Below are positions 8,156-16,701 of a stretch of DNA of 64,000 bases, one piece after another. The translations under genes and the position numbers were made by a program. This stretch comes from Asaia krungthepensis NRIC 0535 (GTDB lineage: Bacteria; Pseudomonadota; Alphaproteobacteria; Acetobacterales; Acetobacteraceae): positions 1-64,000 of the forward strand of contig NZ_BAPV01000020.1 of assembly GCF_025995175.1 (NCBI RefSeq), read 5' to 3'. The notes under the pieces are model-generated. The model had not been told where the DNA came from. It saw nothing but the letters and a program-made list of their open reading frames with translations, and ran no database searches. Within the stretch, counting starts at the first letter, position 1. The number at the start of each line of letters is the position of its first letter.

Positions 8156-9250
8156 TCAGACGTTGAAGCGGAACAGCAGGACATCACCGTCCTGCACCAC
8201 ATATTCCTTGCCTTCGATACGCAGCTTGCCTGCTTCCTTCGCGCCCGCTTCACCGCCGCAGGCGATGTAATCGTCATAGGCCACAGTCTCACAGGCAATG
8301 AAGCCGCGCTCGAAATCGTTATGAATGACCGCAGCCGCCTGAGGCGCCTTGGTCCCCTTGGTGATCGTCCAGGCGCGCGTCTCTTTCGGACCAACCGTGA
8401 AATAGGTGCTCAGACCCAGAAGCCCGTAACCGGCGGCGATCACGCGATCCAGACCGGAATTGCTCAGACCCAGCCCTTCGAGGAACTCGGCGCGCTCTTC
8501 CTGCGGCAACTGGCTGACTTCGGCCTCAATCGCCGCAGATACGACCACCATGGCAGCGCCTTCGGCCTCTGCGCGCTTGCGCACGGCTTCGGAATGACTG
8601 TTGCCGGTCGAAGCCGATCCCTCTTCAACGTTGCAGACATAGAGCACCGGCTTGGTGGTCATGAGTTGCAGGCGGCGCGCGGTCTCTTCCTCCCCCTTGG
8701 GGACGGCAGTACGGGCGGGCTTACCCTCGCGCAGTGCGGCCATGATGGGGTCCATGATCGCAAGCTGCTGCTGCGCCTCACGGTCATTGCCGCGCGCGCG
8801 CTTCTGCAAGGCAGTCTGACGCTTTTCGAGCGAATCCAGATCGGCCAGCATCAGCTCGGTCTCGATGATCTCGGCATCGCGCACCGGGTCGACGCCCCCC
8901 TCGACATGGGTAATGTCGTCATCCTCGAAACAGCGCAGCACGTGGATGATGGCGTCCACTTCACGAATATTGGCAAGAAACTGGTTACCCAGCCCTTCGC
9001 CACGAGACGCTCCGCGCACGAGACCGGCAATATCGACGAATTCGAGGCTGGTCGGCAGGATCTTCTGCGACTTGCCGATACGCGCGAGGTTGTCGAGACG
9101 CGAGTCAGGCACGGCCACGCGGCCCACATTGGGTTCGATCGTGCAGAAGGGGTAGTTCGCCGCCTGGGCCGCTGCCGTTTCCGTCAGCGCGTTGAACAGG
9201 GTGGATTTGCCCACATTGGGGAGCCCCACGATGCCACAATTAAAGCCCAT
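8156..9250 (-). CDS. ychF: Redox-regulated ATPase YchF (Obg/OLA1 family)
   Basis: This 364-residue P-loop protein of the Obg-related YchF/OLA1 family prefers ATP and binds ribosomes. The Walker A motif GLPNVGKST is at residues 9-17, followed by [20 protein letters not shown]. The C-terminal TGS-like domain ends in [14 protein letters not shown], the family's typical end. The start at 9250 is chosen because MGFNCGIVG is the conserved N-terminus. Its ATG overlaps the pth stop in TGATG, so the two are translationally coupled. Confidence 0.95.
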   Translation of the reverse strand: MGFNCGIVGLPNVGKSTLFNALTETAAAQAANYPFCTIEPNVGRVAVPDSRLDNLARIGKSQKILPTSLEFVDIAGLVRGASRGEGLGNQFLANIREVDAIIHVLRCFEDDDITHVEGGVDPVRDAEIIETELMLADLDSLEKRQTALQKRARGNDREAQQQLAIMDPIMAALREGKPARTAVPKGEEETARRLQLMTTKPVLYVCNVEEGSASTGNSHSEAVRKRAEAEGAAMVVVSAAIEAEVSQLPQEERAEFLEGLGLSNSGLDRVIAAGYGLLGLSTYFTVGPKETRAWTITKGTKAPQAAAVIHNDFERGFIACETVAYDDYIACGGEAGAKEAGKLRIEGKEYVVQDGDVLLFRFNV

Positions 9251-9828
9251 CAGCGTTTCTCCCCGCACAGCATGGCGATCTTTGTCATTGTCGCTTCCGG
9301 TTCCCCTTTGGCCAGCAGGGGCGACGCCGCAGCCACGGCATCGAGAAGCGTTTCAAGTTCTGTCTGTTCGGCCTTGGCGAAATCGCCCAGCACATGGCCT
9401 GTCACACGGTCCTTGTGACCGGGATGCCCAATGCCCAGACGCACGCGCTGATAATTCTGGTCGCCCAGCATACGGTCCATGGAGCGCAGGCCATTATGGC
9501 CCGCCGCACCGCCACCGCGCTTCACTCTCACCTTGCAGAACGCAAGATCGAGCTCGTCATGAAACGCCGTGATATCGGAAACCGGAATCTTGAAGAACCG
9601 CGCAGCCTGCTGCACGCTCTCGCCGGACAGATTCATGTAGGTCATGGGCTTGAGCAGAAGGACTTTCTGTCCCTCGATGCTGCCCTCGGCCGTCTCTCCC
9701 TTGAAGCGCGCACGCCAGGGAGAAAACCGGTAGTATTCGGCAATACGCTCGACAGCCATGAAGCCAATATTATGGCGCTGCCTGCGCATGCCGGGCTCGG
9801 GATTACCGAGCCCGGTCCAGAGTAGCAT
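9250..9828 (-). CDS. pth: Peptidyl-tRNA hydrolase Pth
   Basis: Pth cleaves peptidyl-tRNA released from stalled ribosomes. The 192-residue protein has the GLGNPEPGMRRQRHNIGF signature with the catalytic His (about residue 19), FHDELDLAFCKVRVKRGGGAAGHNGLRS and GIGHPGHKDRVTGHVLG. Starts three codons apart are possible; MLLWTG at 9828 fits homologues, 9837 is the alternative. It lies between rplY and ychF in an order common in proteobacteria (prs, rplY, pth, ychF). Confidence 0.95.
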   Translation of the reverse strand: MLLWTGLGNPEPGMRRQRHNIGFMAVERIAEYYRFSPWRARFKGETAEGSIEGQKVLLLKPMTYMNLSGESVQQAARFFKIPVSDITAFHDELDLAFCKVRVKRGGGAAGHNGLRSMDRMLGDQNYQRVRLGIGHPGHKDRVTGHVLGDFAKAEQTELETLLDAVAAASPLLAKGEPEATMTKIAMLCGEKR

Positions 9829-9848
9829 TGCGGCCACCCTGAGCGGTC

Positions 9849-10487
9849 TTACTTCTTCTTCGCAGGAGCGGCGGCTTCAGCAGCGGCCTTCGCAGCGGCT
9901 TCGGCTTCCATCTCGGCATCGACCGTCGGCGGAGCGATGGTGGCGATAACGAAGTTCGGCAGCTGCAGAACCGGCGTCACGTTCTCGGTGCCGGTCAGGT
10001 CGTCCCAACGCACGTTGTCGTGGATGTCGAGCGCGCTCAGATCAACCGTGAAGCTGGACGGGATGTTGTCCACATCAGCCATGACGTCCACCGTGTGACG
10101 GACCAGGTTCAGCACGCCGCCGCGCTTGATGCCGGGCGCCTTGTCTTCACCGGTCACGTGGATGGCGACGGTCACATGGACCTTCTCGCCAGCAGCCAGG
10201 CGCTGGAAATCGACATGGATCGGGGCATCGGTCACGGGGTGCAGCTGCACTTCACGCAGCAGGGCGCGCACGGTGCCACCTTCGAGCGGCAGTTCATACA
10301 GGCGCGAGCGCCAGCCGCCACGAACCATTTCCTTGTGGATGATGCGCGGATCGATCTGGATCAGCGAGGGCTCCTGCTTGCCACCATACACAACACCCGG
10401 CACCAGACCGGCACGTCTCGTTGCGCGCGCTGCCCCCTTACCAGCCTTCGCGCGCGTAGAGACTTCGAGGGACGTCATATTTGTCAC
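9849..10487 (-). CDS. rplY: 50S ribosomal protein bL25 (Ctc form)
   Basis: This 212-residue protein is the long Ctc/TL5 form of bL25. The N-terminal 5S-rRNA-binding domain (to about residue 90) contains [16 protein letters not shown]. The C-terminal TL5 beta domain holds [18 protein letters not shown]. It ends in an Ala/Lys-rich low-complexity tail. It begins after a long repeat-filled gap, so its promoter should lie in the roughly 145 bases between 10488 and the first repeat at 10633. Confidence 0.95.
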   Translation of the reverse strand: MTNMTSLEVSTRAKAGKGAARATRRAGLVPGVVYGGKQEPSLIQIDPRIIHKEMVRGGWRSRLYELPLEGGTVRALLREVQLHPVTDAPIHVDFQRLAAGEKVHVTVAIHVTGEDKAPGIKRGGVLNLVRHTVDVMADVDNIPSSFTVDLSALDIHDNVRWDDLTGTENVTPVLQLPNFVIATIAPPTVDAEMEAEAAAKAAAEAAAPAKKK

Positions 10488-10632
10488 GGTATTCTCCCAA
10501 ATTCATTGCACTCATGGCCTCCAGGGGTGCCTGAGTGAAGGCGCGCCTTAGCGGAAACAGGGGTGTAACGCAATGATCTTCGGGAGTCGGCGGGCGATTT
10601 ACCCGGATGATGCCTGGATGCTGGGGGCTTCT

Positions 10633-11010
10633 CAGGGCTCTGCCCTGAAACCCGCAAAGGAGCGCAGCCCCTTTGATCCCAATCCAATAAAGCGGGGATG
10701 GAAGGGACTTGTCCCTCTCCGGGGTGCGGGGCAGAGCCCCGCTTCCCTTACTGGTTGCGCCGCCTCAGGGCTCCGCCCTGAAACCCGCAAAGGAGCGCGG
10801 CCCCTTTGATCCCAATCCAATAAAGCGGGGATGGAAGGGACTTGTCCCTCTCCGGGGCGCGGGGCAGCGCCCCGCTTCCCAAACTGGTTGCGCCGCCTCA
10901 GGCCTCCGCTCTGAAACCCGCGAAGAAGCACATCCCCTGCAATCCGAAGCATTCAAAGCCGGGATGAAAGGGACTTGTCCCTTTCCGGGGTGCGGGGCAG
11001 CGCCCCGCTT
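10633..11010. repeat. Three tandem 133-bp GC-rich repeat units
   Basis: Units start at 10633, 10766 and 10899 with an exact 133-bp period. The first two are nearly identical; the third is diverged and shortened. Each carries short palindromes: a CAGGGCTCTGCCCTG-type hairpin, an AAGGGACTTGTCCCT hairpin and a GCGGGGCAGCGCCCCGC hairpin. The same modules recur at 34244, 44985, 55960 and 61000. This fills most of the 526-base gap between rplY and the phosphatase gene. No open frame here looks like a protein. Confidence 0.85.
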
Positions 11011-11013
11011 TCC

Positions 11014-11598
11014 TTATTCGTAAGCGGTCAGCACCCAGCCATTATCCGTCGGGTCGCAATAAAGCGGCACAGCGTTCGCGAGGCGGACATTGATCGGCAG
11101 ACTCATGGCGGCGCGCAGGGCGCGGAACAGAGCGCCATGAGCGACGATCATGGGGATACCGTCCTGCTCGAGTGCGCGGTTGACGGCACCGGCAGCACGG
11201 GTTTTCAGGCCGTCGAAGGTTTCGCAGCCCTCGGGAGTGAATTCGCCGGCGATCCAGGGGTCGTACCAGTCACCCATCGGCTCGCCTTCCATCACCCCGA
11301 AACACACTTCCTCAAGGTCCCGATCCGTGCTGAGCGGAAGGGTGGTGCCGCTTGAGGCGGCGATAGCCCCCTGTGCGGCAAGAGCGGTGTCATAGGCACG
11401 CGTCAAGGGAGATGAAACGATGCGGGCGATGGGGGCAGCGCCATCGCGCCAGTGGCGCGAGAGGGAGTCGCCTGCCTTGACGGCCTGTTCGCGCCCTGTG
11501 GCGTTCAGCGGGATGTCCGTTCGGCCCTGGGAGAGGTTTTGGGCGTTCCAGTCGGTCTGACCGTGGCGCAGGTACCAGAAAGGGCGACGAAGCAGCAT
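11014..11598 (-). CDS. Histidine phosphatase family protein
   Basis: This 194-residue member of the histidine phosphatase superfamily, branch 1, has the phosphohistidine motif RHGQTDWN at about residues 11-18. The second catalytic His is in VAHGALFRAL (near 154). Members include phosphoglycerate mutases, alpha-ribazole phosphatase and broad phosphatases, and the sequence alone does not fix the substrate. It lies 12 bases downstream of prs on the same strand, so co-transcription is likely. Its stop is immediately followed by the tandem repeat. Confidence 0.88.
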   Translation of the reverse strand: MLLRRPFWYLRHGQTDWNAQNLSQGRTDIPLNATGREQAVKAGDSLSRHWRDGAAPIARIVSSPLTRAYDTALAAQGAIAASSGTTLPLSTDRDLEEVCFGVMEGEPMGDWYDPWIAGEFTPEGCETFDGLKTRAAGAVNRALEQDGIPMIVAHGALFRALRAAMSLPINVRLANAVPLYCDPTDNGWVLTAYE

Positions 11599-11610
11599 GA
11601 AAACCGGTCC

Positions 11611-12543
11611 TTAATCGAAAAGCGAGGAAACAGAGCTTTCATCTGCCACAGCACTCATGGCGCGCGCCAGCAGATTGGCCGTGCTGATCTGCCGGATATT
11701 GGGCGAGGCCTCCATGGCCTCTGTGGCGGGAATGCTGTCGGTCAGGGTCAGCATCCTGATGGGCGAGGCGGAAATCCGTTCGACGGCCTGACCGGTGAGA
11801 ACACCATGGGTCACATAGGCCTCGACCCCGGCGGCACCGTGATTCATCAGGGCCTGGGCGGCATTGCACAGTGATCCGCCACTATCGACGATATCATCCA
11901 CCAGGATACAGTAACGGCCGCTCACATCGCCGATCACATTCATGACCTCAGACACGCCCGCGCGCTCTCGACGCTTGTCGATGATGGCGAGATCGGTGGT
12001 GAGGCGCTGTGCGAGTTGTCGCGCGCGCACCACACCGCCCACGTCAGGGGAGACGATCATCAGGTCTTCATTGGGGTGGCGGGCGTTGATGTCGCGCTTG
12101 AAGAGTGGCGCGGCGTAAAGGTTGTCGACCGGGATATCGAAGAAACCCTGAATCTGCATGGCGTGCAGATCCATGGTCAGGATGCGGTTGGCACCGGCCT
12201 CGACCAGAAGATTAGCGACCAGCTTGGCGCTGATGGGTGTGCGCGGACCGGATTTGCGGTCCTGCCTTGCATAGCCGAAATAGGGCATCACTGCAGTGAC
12301 ACGACGGGCCGATCCGCGACGCAAAGCGTCGAGCATGATCAGCAATTCCATCAGATTGTCATTGGTGGGCGAGCAGGTGCTCTGGATCACGAACACGTCT
12401 TCGCCGCGCACGTTTTCCTGAATTTCGACGAAGACTTCGGCATCGGCAAAGCGCCGCACCGAGACCTTGCACAAGGGGAGACGCAATTCCTGTGCAACGG
12501 CACGCGCCAGAGGCAGGTTACTGTTACAGGCAACGATCTTCAT
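11611..12543 (-). CDS. prs: Ribose-phosphate pyrophosphokinase
   Basis: At 310 residues this is full-length class I PRPP synthase, making phosphoribosyl pyrophosphate from ribose 5-phosphate and ATP for nucleotide, histidine and tryptophan synthesis. Motifs visible: [25 protein letters not shown] near the N-terminus, the pyrophosphate-binding [13 protein letters not shown] segment, and the PRPP loop [18 protein letters not shown] near residue 220. It heads a two-gene unit with the phosphatase gene. Confidence 0.96.
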   Translation of the reverse strand: MKIVACNSNLPLARAVAQELRLPLCKVSVRRFADAEVFVEIQENVRGEDVFVIQSTCSPTNDNLMELLIMLDALRRGSARRVTAVMPYFGYARQDRKSGPRTPISAKLVANLLVEAGANRILTMDLHAMQIQGFFDIPVDNLYAAPLFKRDINARHPNEDLMIVSPDVGGVVRARQLAQRLTTDLAIIDKRRERAGVSEVMNVIGDVSGRYCILVDDIVDSGGSLCNAAQALMNHGAAGVEAYVTHGVLTGQAVERISASPIRMLTLTDSIPATEAMEASPNIRQISTANLLARAMSAVADESSVSSLFD

Positions 12544-12688
12544 CGGGAAACGACTCCGGTCCGGGGCGGCAGCATACGCGGCCTTCTAACAACGCGAACC
12601 CCCGCTGTCATTAACTCATCAGGATCGGAGATAACTGATAGAGCGTTTTTTACAGGCCTAGCGCACGCCTCTACCCATGTGCTGGGTA

Positions 12689-13162
12689 TCAGCTTTCGAA
12701 ATACGATCTGAAGTCTTCGTAGCCGCTGAACACATGAACACCGGTCTCCCTGCAATCGGGCCAAATTTGTTCGACATCCTCCAGACAGGCTTCTGAAAGA
12801 ACGTAGAGCATTGGGTGATCTCCACCCCCGCTTGGATCGATCAGAGAAAAGCCGTGAGTTTCGATGAGATGCCACAGGGCGCGGACCGTACCTTCACGGC
12901 CGAGAGGCCGGTCCCAGTCGAGACCATAAATCATTCCGTTTTTGACGCTGAAAAGAAATGTGTCGGTGGACGACGCGAAATCGGTGCGGCCATCAGGCAT
13001 CGTATAAGGTGTCTGCTCACCCGTTTCGATACCGCCACTCCATTCCTTGTAAAACGGATCGCCAATCCCCTTGAGCGCCGCACGTAGATCTTCAAGCGGA
13101 AAACAGCCCCTACCGTCTTCGGCTTCAGGATCGAATTTTTCTATCAGGATATTTCTGCTCAT
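12689..13162 (-). CDS. Unrecognised acidic protein
   Basis: The 157-residue product is acidic and soluble, with no signal peptide or membrane segment. I do not recognise a family. Visible features are a start of MSRNILIEKFDPE, a central strand-rich part (TDTFLFSVKNGMIYGLDWDRP) and a C-terminal FSGYEDFRSYFES. The start at 13162 is chosen for a GGGAG site about eight bases upstream; upstream starts to 13312 add 50 residues of unlikely composition. The compact shape is compatible with an immunity-type or SMI1-like protein, but no toxin gene is adjacent, so that remains speculation. Confidence 0.6.
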   Translation of the reverse strand: MSRNILIEKFDPEAEDGRGCFPLEDLRAALKGIGDPFYKEWSGGIETGEQTPYTMPDGRTDFASSTDTFLFSVKNGMIYGLDWDRPLGREGTVRALWHLIETHGFSLIDPSGGGDHPMLYVLSEACLEDVEQIWPDCRETGVHVFSGYEDFRSYFES

Positions 13163-13442
13163 TGATGGCTCCCAATCTCGCGAAATTCGACAGGTTGTCG
13201 GGATAGACTGCATAATCGCCTCACCACTGTCGTCCGGTGGAAGCCATCTCCTCATGAATTGATCTCGCGAACGGACCTGCACTCTGCTCAGATGAAGGAG
13301 GTTGCAAGACATTTCGCCTAATACAGAAGAGATATCGTAAAATATTTTCCTAAATACCCAAGAAGAACATTAATTTGTTTTGCATATGCTTTTCCAAGTG
13401 GCCTGACTGGCAGAAGAACCTTGGAATCAAAGAGCTCTGATC
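13163..13442. other. Divergent intergenic region, AT-rich near 13320-13390
   Basis: This 280-base gap separates the unrecognised minus-strand protein from the plus-strand glycosyltransferase. The part at about 13320-13390 is clearly AT-richer than the rest of the window, as expected of a promoter, but I cannot place confident -35/-10 boxes. No RNA gene is seen. Confidence 0.4.
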
Positions 13443-14462
13443 ATGACCTGGATCGACACGACGGACATATGCCCCAATACATTCGGCAGGGCTCGCGTGC
13501 TCGAAACCGTGCCCTTCATGACGCGCCATGACGCCGCGCTTCTCCGCCATAATTCGCTCTATACGCCGGGAGGGGTTCTGCTGACCGAATCCACCTATTC
13601 CGCAGGGGTGAATGTCGAGGGAGTATTCGATTATCAGGTTTATGCCCCGATGTTCATCGCTGCGGACATGCCCGGCACGGCTCCAGAGATGGACATGCCG
13701 GGCGAGAGTTTCTGGATCGGCTATTTCCACACGCATTTCGGCCATTTCCTGACCAGCACGCTTCAGCGCCTCTGGGCGCTCGACAGGCTCGGCCAGCGGC
13801 CACAATGGTATATTGCCCCCACCTACGCGGGCACACAGCGCGCAGGCGGCTTCATCGATGTGATCATGAGCAGCCTCGGAATCGACCGGGACAAAATCCT
13901 CTCCCCGCCCGAGAACACGATGATACGCCAGGTGACGGTTGCGGAATCTGGTTTTGTCGAAAACGCTCATTGCTACACGCTCTGGGGCCACTTCATGAGA
14001 GAGATCGGCCAGCGGCTTCTCGGGGATCACAGGCAGCAGCCCTCGACGCGGCCAGTCTTTCTGTCACGGAGCGACGCGCATGACGCCACACGCTCTTATG
14101 AAGGGGAAGCGCTGCTCTGCAGCCTTCTGGAAGAAATTGGCGTCGAGATCTGCCATCCGCAGAACCTGTCGATACGCGACCAGTTGGCTCTATGGGAGAG
14201 CCATACGGTGTTTATCGGCTTCTCAGGATCGGCCTTCCTCAATGCTGCCTTCTTCCGAGACAAATCGGTTCTGATCCTCAATCATGACGGCTATATTTTC
14301 GGCACACAGCGCATGATCGACGAGCTTTGCGGCAACAAGGCGCTTTATCTCGATGTCAGCCCTTTTCTTAACAGGGATGAAAGCAATCCCCATCGCTACC
14401 GCATCACGGATCACGGGTCTTTGACCCACACCATCATCGCGACATTACGCACGATGCTCTGA
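13443..14462 (+). CDS. GT61/DUF563-type glycosyltransferase
   Basis: The 339-residue protein resembles glycosyltransferase family 61 (DUF563). The diagnostic C-terminal half has RPVFLSRSDAHDATRSYEGE, a helix reading LLEEIGVEICHPQNLSIRDQLALW, and the sugar-nucleotide segment GFSGSAFLNAAFF. The N-terminal half contains YFHTHFGHFLTSTLQR, the conserved His-rich segment of the family. GT61 enzymes transfer xylose, GlcNAc or related sugars; the acceptor here is unknown, possibly LPS or exopolysaccharide. No other glycosyltransferases are adjacent, so it is an orphan. Confidence 0.75.
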   Translation: MTWIDTTDICPNTFGRARVLETVPFMTRHDAALLRHNSLYTPGGVLLTESTYSAGVNVEGVFDYQVYAPMFIAADMPGTAPEMDMPGESFWIGYFHTHFGHFLTSTLQRLWALDRLGQRPQWYIAPTYAGTQRAGGFIDVIMSSLGIDRDKILSPPENTMIRQVTVAESGFVENAHCYTLWGHFMREIGQRLLGDHRQQPSTRPVFLSRSDAHDATRSYEGEALLCSLLEEIGVEICHPQNLSIRDQLALWESHTVFIGFSGSAFLNAAFFRDKSVLILNHDGYIFGTQRMIDELCGNKALYLDVSPFLNRDESNPHRYRITDHGSLTHTIIATLRTML

Positions 14463-14658
14463 CGGCCGGTTTTCGGGCTCCGCCTCTGCGGCACAACGTC
14501 GTGCCGGGGCCAAAGACGCCTGCGCCAGGGGGCCTACGCCAGAGGGACGGTCCGATAGAGATGGCGCGAGAGGGGCGCCAGCCCGACGCCTCCAGGCGAA
14601 GTGCGATCACGGCCCATGATCAGGGCACGTAATCAGGGGGCAGGATTGGGGGCCAAGA
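14463..14658. other. Convergent gap between the glycosyltransferase and glycosidase genes
   Basis: The 196-base gap holds GC-rich sequence with several short inverted repeats (for example GGCACAACGTCGTGCC near 14491) but no clear T-tailed terminator and no coding frame I would accept. It does not carry the full hairpin repeat seen in other convergent gaps. Confidence 0.4.
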
Positions 14659-16698
14659 TCAGGGAGTGCCTTGCCCTCCCGAGGGGGTCAGCTCCAGCGT
14701 CATAACCTCGAACGGGGCAAGAGCGATCAGTTCGGGGTGGGCCGCATCCATCGTGGTGGGTGCGGCCGAGCGCCCCCAGAGACGATGCACGGTAAAGTGC
14801 GACGCAGCGCCATCGGGCAGTTCCAGAACATGCCCGGGCTCGATCAGGATCTGGCGCGGCATCCTGTCAGGGTTACGCAGCGTCAGGATAGCCTTCTCAG
14901 GAGCCCAGGCGGCCCAGCCATAGGGTTCGAGCCGCCCCGGGTCGCCACCCACCCAATGGGTGTCACGCAATATCCCCGCATTCTTTCGCGCCCATTGCGC
15001 GCTCTCGGCAATGACCTGCCAGTCCTCGGGCTTGAGCAGATCGGGCGTGACATAAAGCTCCTGCTCGTCCGTCCCGGTTGCAAAGAAACTGTGCACCTCA
15101 TCGGGAAAATCATGACCCGGATCGTCATTCAGACGCTGGTTCTTCTGCGCGTAGATGATGCCGTGCAGCATGAGCGAGTTGAGCGGAAAGAAGGGCGAGC
15201 GCACCACGATGTTCTCGTAGGTTTCGGAATCGCGATAGGTAATCCATTGCTGCCGCCGCGTGCCCACACCGCGCAGCATGTCATCCTCTCCCCCGCGCCA
15301 TATCGAATCTGCGTGGCGCAGCCAGAAGGGCGAGGGATAGGTGCCCGTGGTCAGATTGATGAACATATCGGGCCGCACGGCATAGATATCGTCGATCAGG
15401 TGGATGGCCGCATCGAAATCGCTGTTGAACACGCTGCCCGGCGCCACATGATCCGCATTCCCCGTACCATCGAACTTGAACTGGTTGATGCCGTCCTGCT
15501 TCACCAACGCCAGAACGGCTTCATGGAAGGCCCGGTAATAGCGGGGTGCTGAGAGATCGAACCCGCCATCGCGTGTTTCCAGACCGGCCTTCGCCCCGTT
15601 GGTCACGCGTTCCTTCTTCGGCGTGGAATAGCCCCCCCAAGGTGACAGCCACACACCCGGTGCTGCGCCATAAGCCCCGGCCAGAGACATGAGCGGCTTG
15701 AATCCCTGAGGGAAATCCTTGCTGAAGCGCCAGAAACCGCTTCGATCGTCCCAGCCATCGTCGAACAGGAAGGAGTCGAGCTTCACGCCATGAGCACGCA
15801 CAAGGGAGTCGCCAATCTGGCGGATGCGCGTTTCGGCATCCTTTTGCGTGTAGGGGGTGAAATACCCGATATCGTACCAGGAATTGTAATTGAGGAATGG
15901 TCGGTAGGGATGGCTGCGCTCATGCTCCAGATAGATCTGGAAGTCGCGTCGCCCCTGACCGTGACGGACCACCCCCGCCGCCGCAGAGACCACGAGCGTA
16001 TGGTCTGGCTGTACCGGCAGGGCCTGGGCCAGCGTCATGCGTGAGCGCCCGTTGAAGACAAGCGTTTCGGCGAGAGGACTTTCGATACCGAAATAGGCGT
16101 CCTGAATCAGGATGGGCGCGCCGGTCACGTCGCCGACGACTTCACCCTCACGCGTATTCACCTCGAGCATGGCTACATGATCGAGCGCCAGCGGAGCCTT
16201 GGCGGGGGTGATGGCAATACTTTCGCGCAGATAGGGCATGGCCGATCGCTGCTCCACCCGCCAGACCAGGGTGAAGCGCCCTTTCGGATCGGCAAGTGTC
16301 GCGACAAGGGCCATACCCGCCAGCCTGTCTGCCCCACGCGCTGCCTGGGGCCGACCCGGCACCCATTCAACGCCGGGAGGCTTGACGATTTTCAGATCCT
16401 GACTGCCGATCTGGCTGCCATCCTTGAGAACGAGGGTGAAGAGATCGCGCAGGCCAAGTGTTCTGCCATGGGCGGCATCCTCGATGCTCACCCCATTCAG
16501 ATGGCCATTCTGCGCCGACCAGACGAGACTGATAGCGTCATTGCCGAAGCGCCGCCCTTCTCCCGAGGGAACCTCCTGCGTGGCTGAGGGTGCCAGGACC
16601 GCTCGCTCATCGGCTCTGGCCACAGGAGATAGACAGCTCGCCCCCAAAACCAGACCGAACCAGGCCATCATACGAGGCGTGCAGGATGAAAAGACCAT
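14659..16698 (-). CDS. Secreted glycoside hydrolase, clan GH-D-like (alpha-galactosidase or alpha-N-acetylgalactosaminidase type)
   Basis: The 679-residue protein has a signal peptide (cleavage near residue 29, VARAD) and a beta-sandwich N-terminal region to about 265. A TIM barrel follows. The nucleophile-type motifs of clan GH-D are FDDGWDD (312-318) and KFDG (408-411), with a second conserved block around WLRHADSIWRGGEDD (459-473). These resemble GH36/GH27-type and related retaining alpha-galactosidases and alpha-GalNAcases, but the family number is uncertain. The gene starts three bases after the TonB receptor gene, so uptake and hydrolysis are one operon. The protein is probably periplasmic or at the outer membrane. 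Confidence 0.7.
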   Translation of the reverse strand: MVFSSCTPRMMAWFGLVLGASCLSPVARADERAVLAPSATQEVPSGEGRRFGNDAISLVWSAQNGHLNGVSIEDAAHGRTLGLRDLFTLVLKDGSQIGSQDLKIVKPPGVEWVPGRPQAARGADRLAGMALVATLADPKGRFTLVWRVEQRSAMPYLRESIAITPAKAPLALDHVAMLEVNTREGEVVGDVTGAPILIQDAYFGIESPLAETLVFNGRSRMTLAQALPVQPDHTLVVSAAAGVVRHGQGRRDFQIYLEHERSHPYRPFLNYNSWYDIGYFTPYTQKDAETRIRQIGDSLVRAHGVKLDSFLFDDGWDDRSGFWRFSKDFPQGFKPLMSLAGAYGAAPGVWLSPWGGYSTPKKERVTNGAKAGLETRDGGFDLSAPRYYRAFHEAVLALVKQDGINQFKFDGTGNADHVAPGSVFNSDFDAAIHLIDDIYAVRPDMFINLTTGTYPSPFWLRHADSIWRGGEDDMLRGVGTRRQQWITYRDSETYENIVVRSPFFPLNSLMLHGIIYAQKNQRLNDDPGHDFPDEVHSFFATGTDEQELYVTPDLLKPEDWQVIAESAQWARKNAGILRDTHWVGGDPGRLEPYGWAAWAPEKAILTLRNPDRMPRQILIEPGHVLELPDGAASHFTVHRLWGRSAAPTTMDAAHPELIALAPFEVMTLELTPSGGQGTP

Positions 16699-16701
16699 CG
16701 A

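Noticed and set aside
10633-11010. CRISPR or rRNA-like structured region
   Set aside because: The 133-bp tandem units have no unique spacers and no rRNA resemblance. They are intergenic hairpin repeats.
14463-14658. Complete copy of the dispersed GC-rich hairpin repeat in this convergent gap
   Set aside because: Only short fragments resemble the modules; no full hairpin set or period is present.
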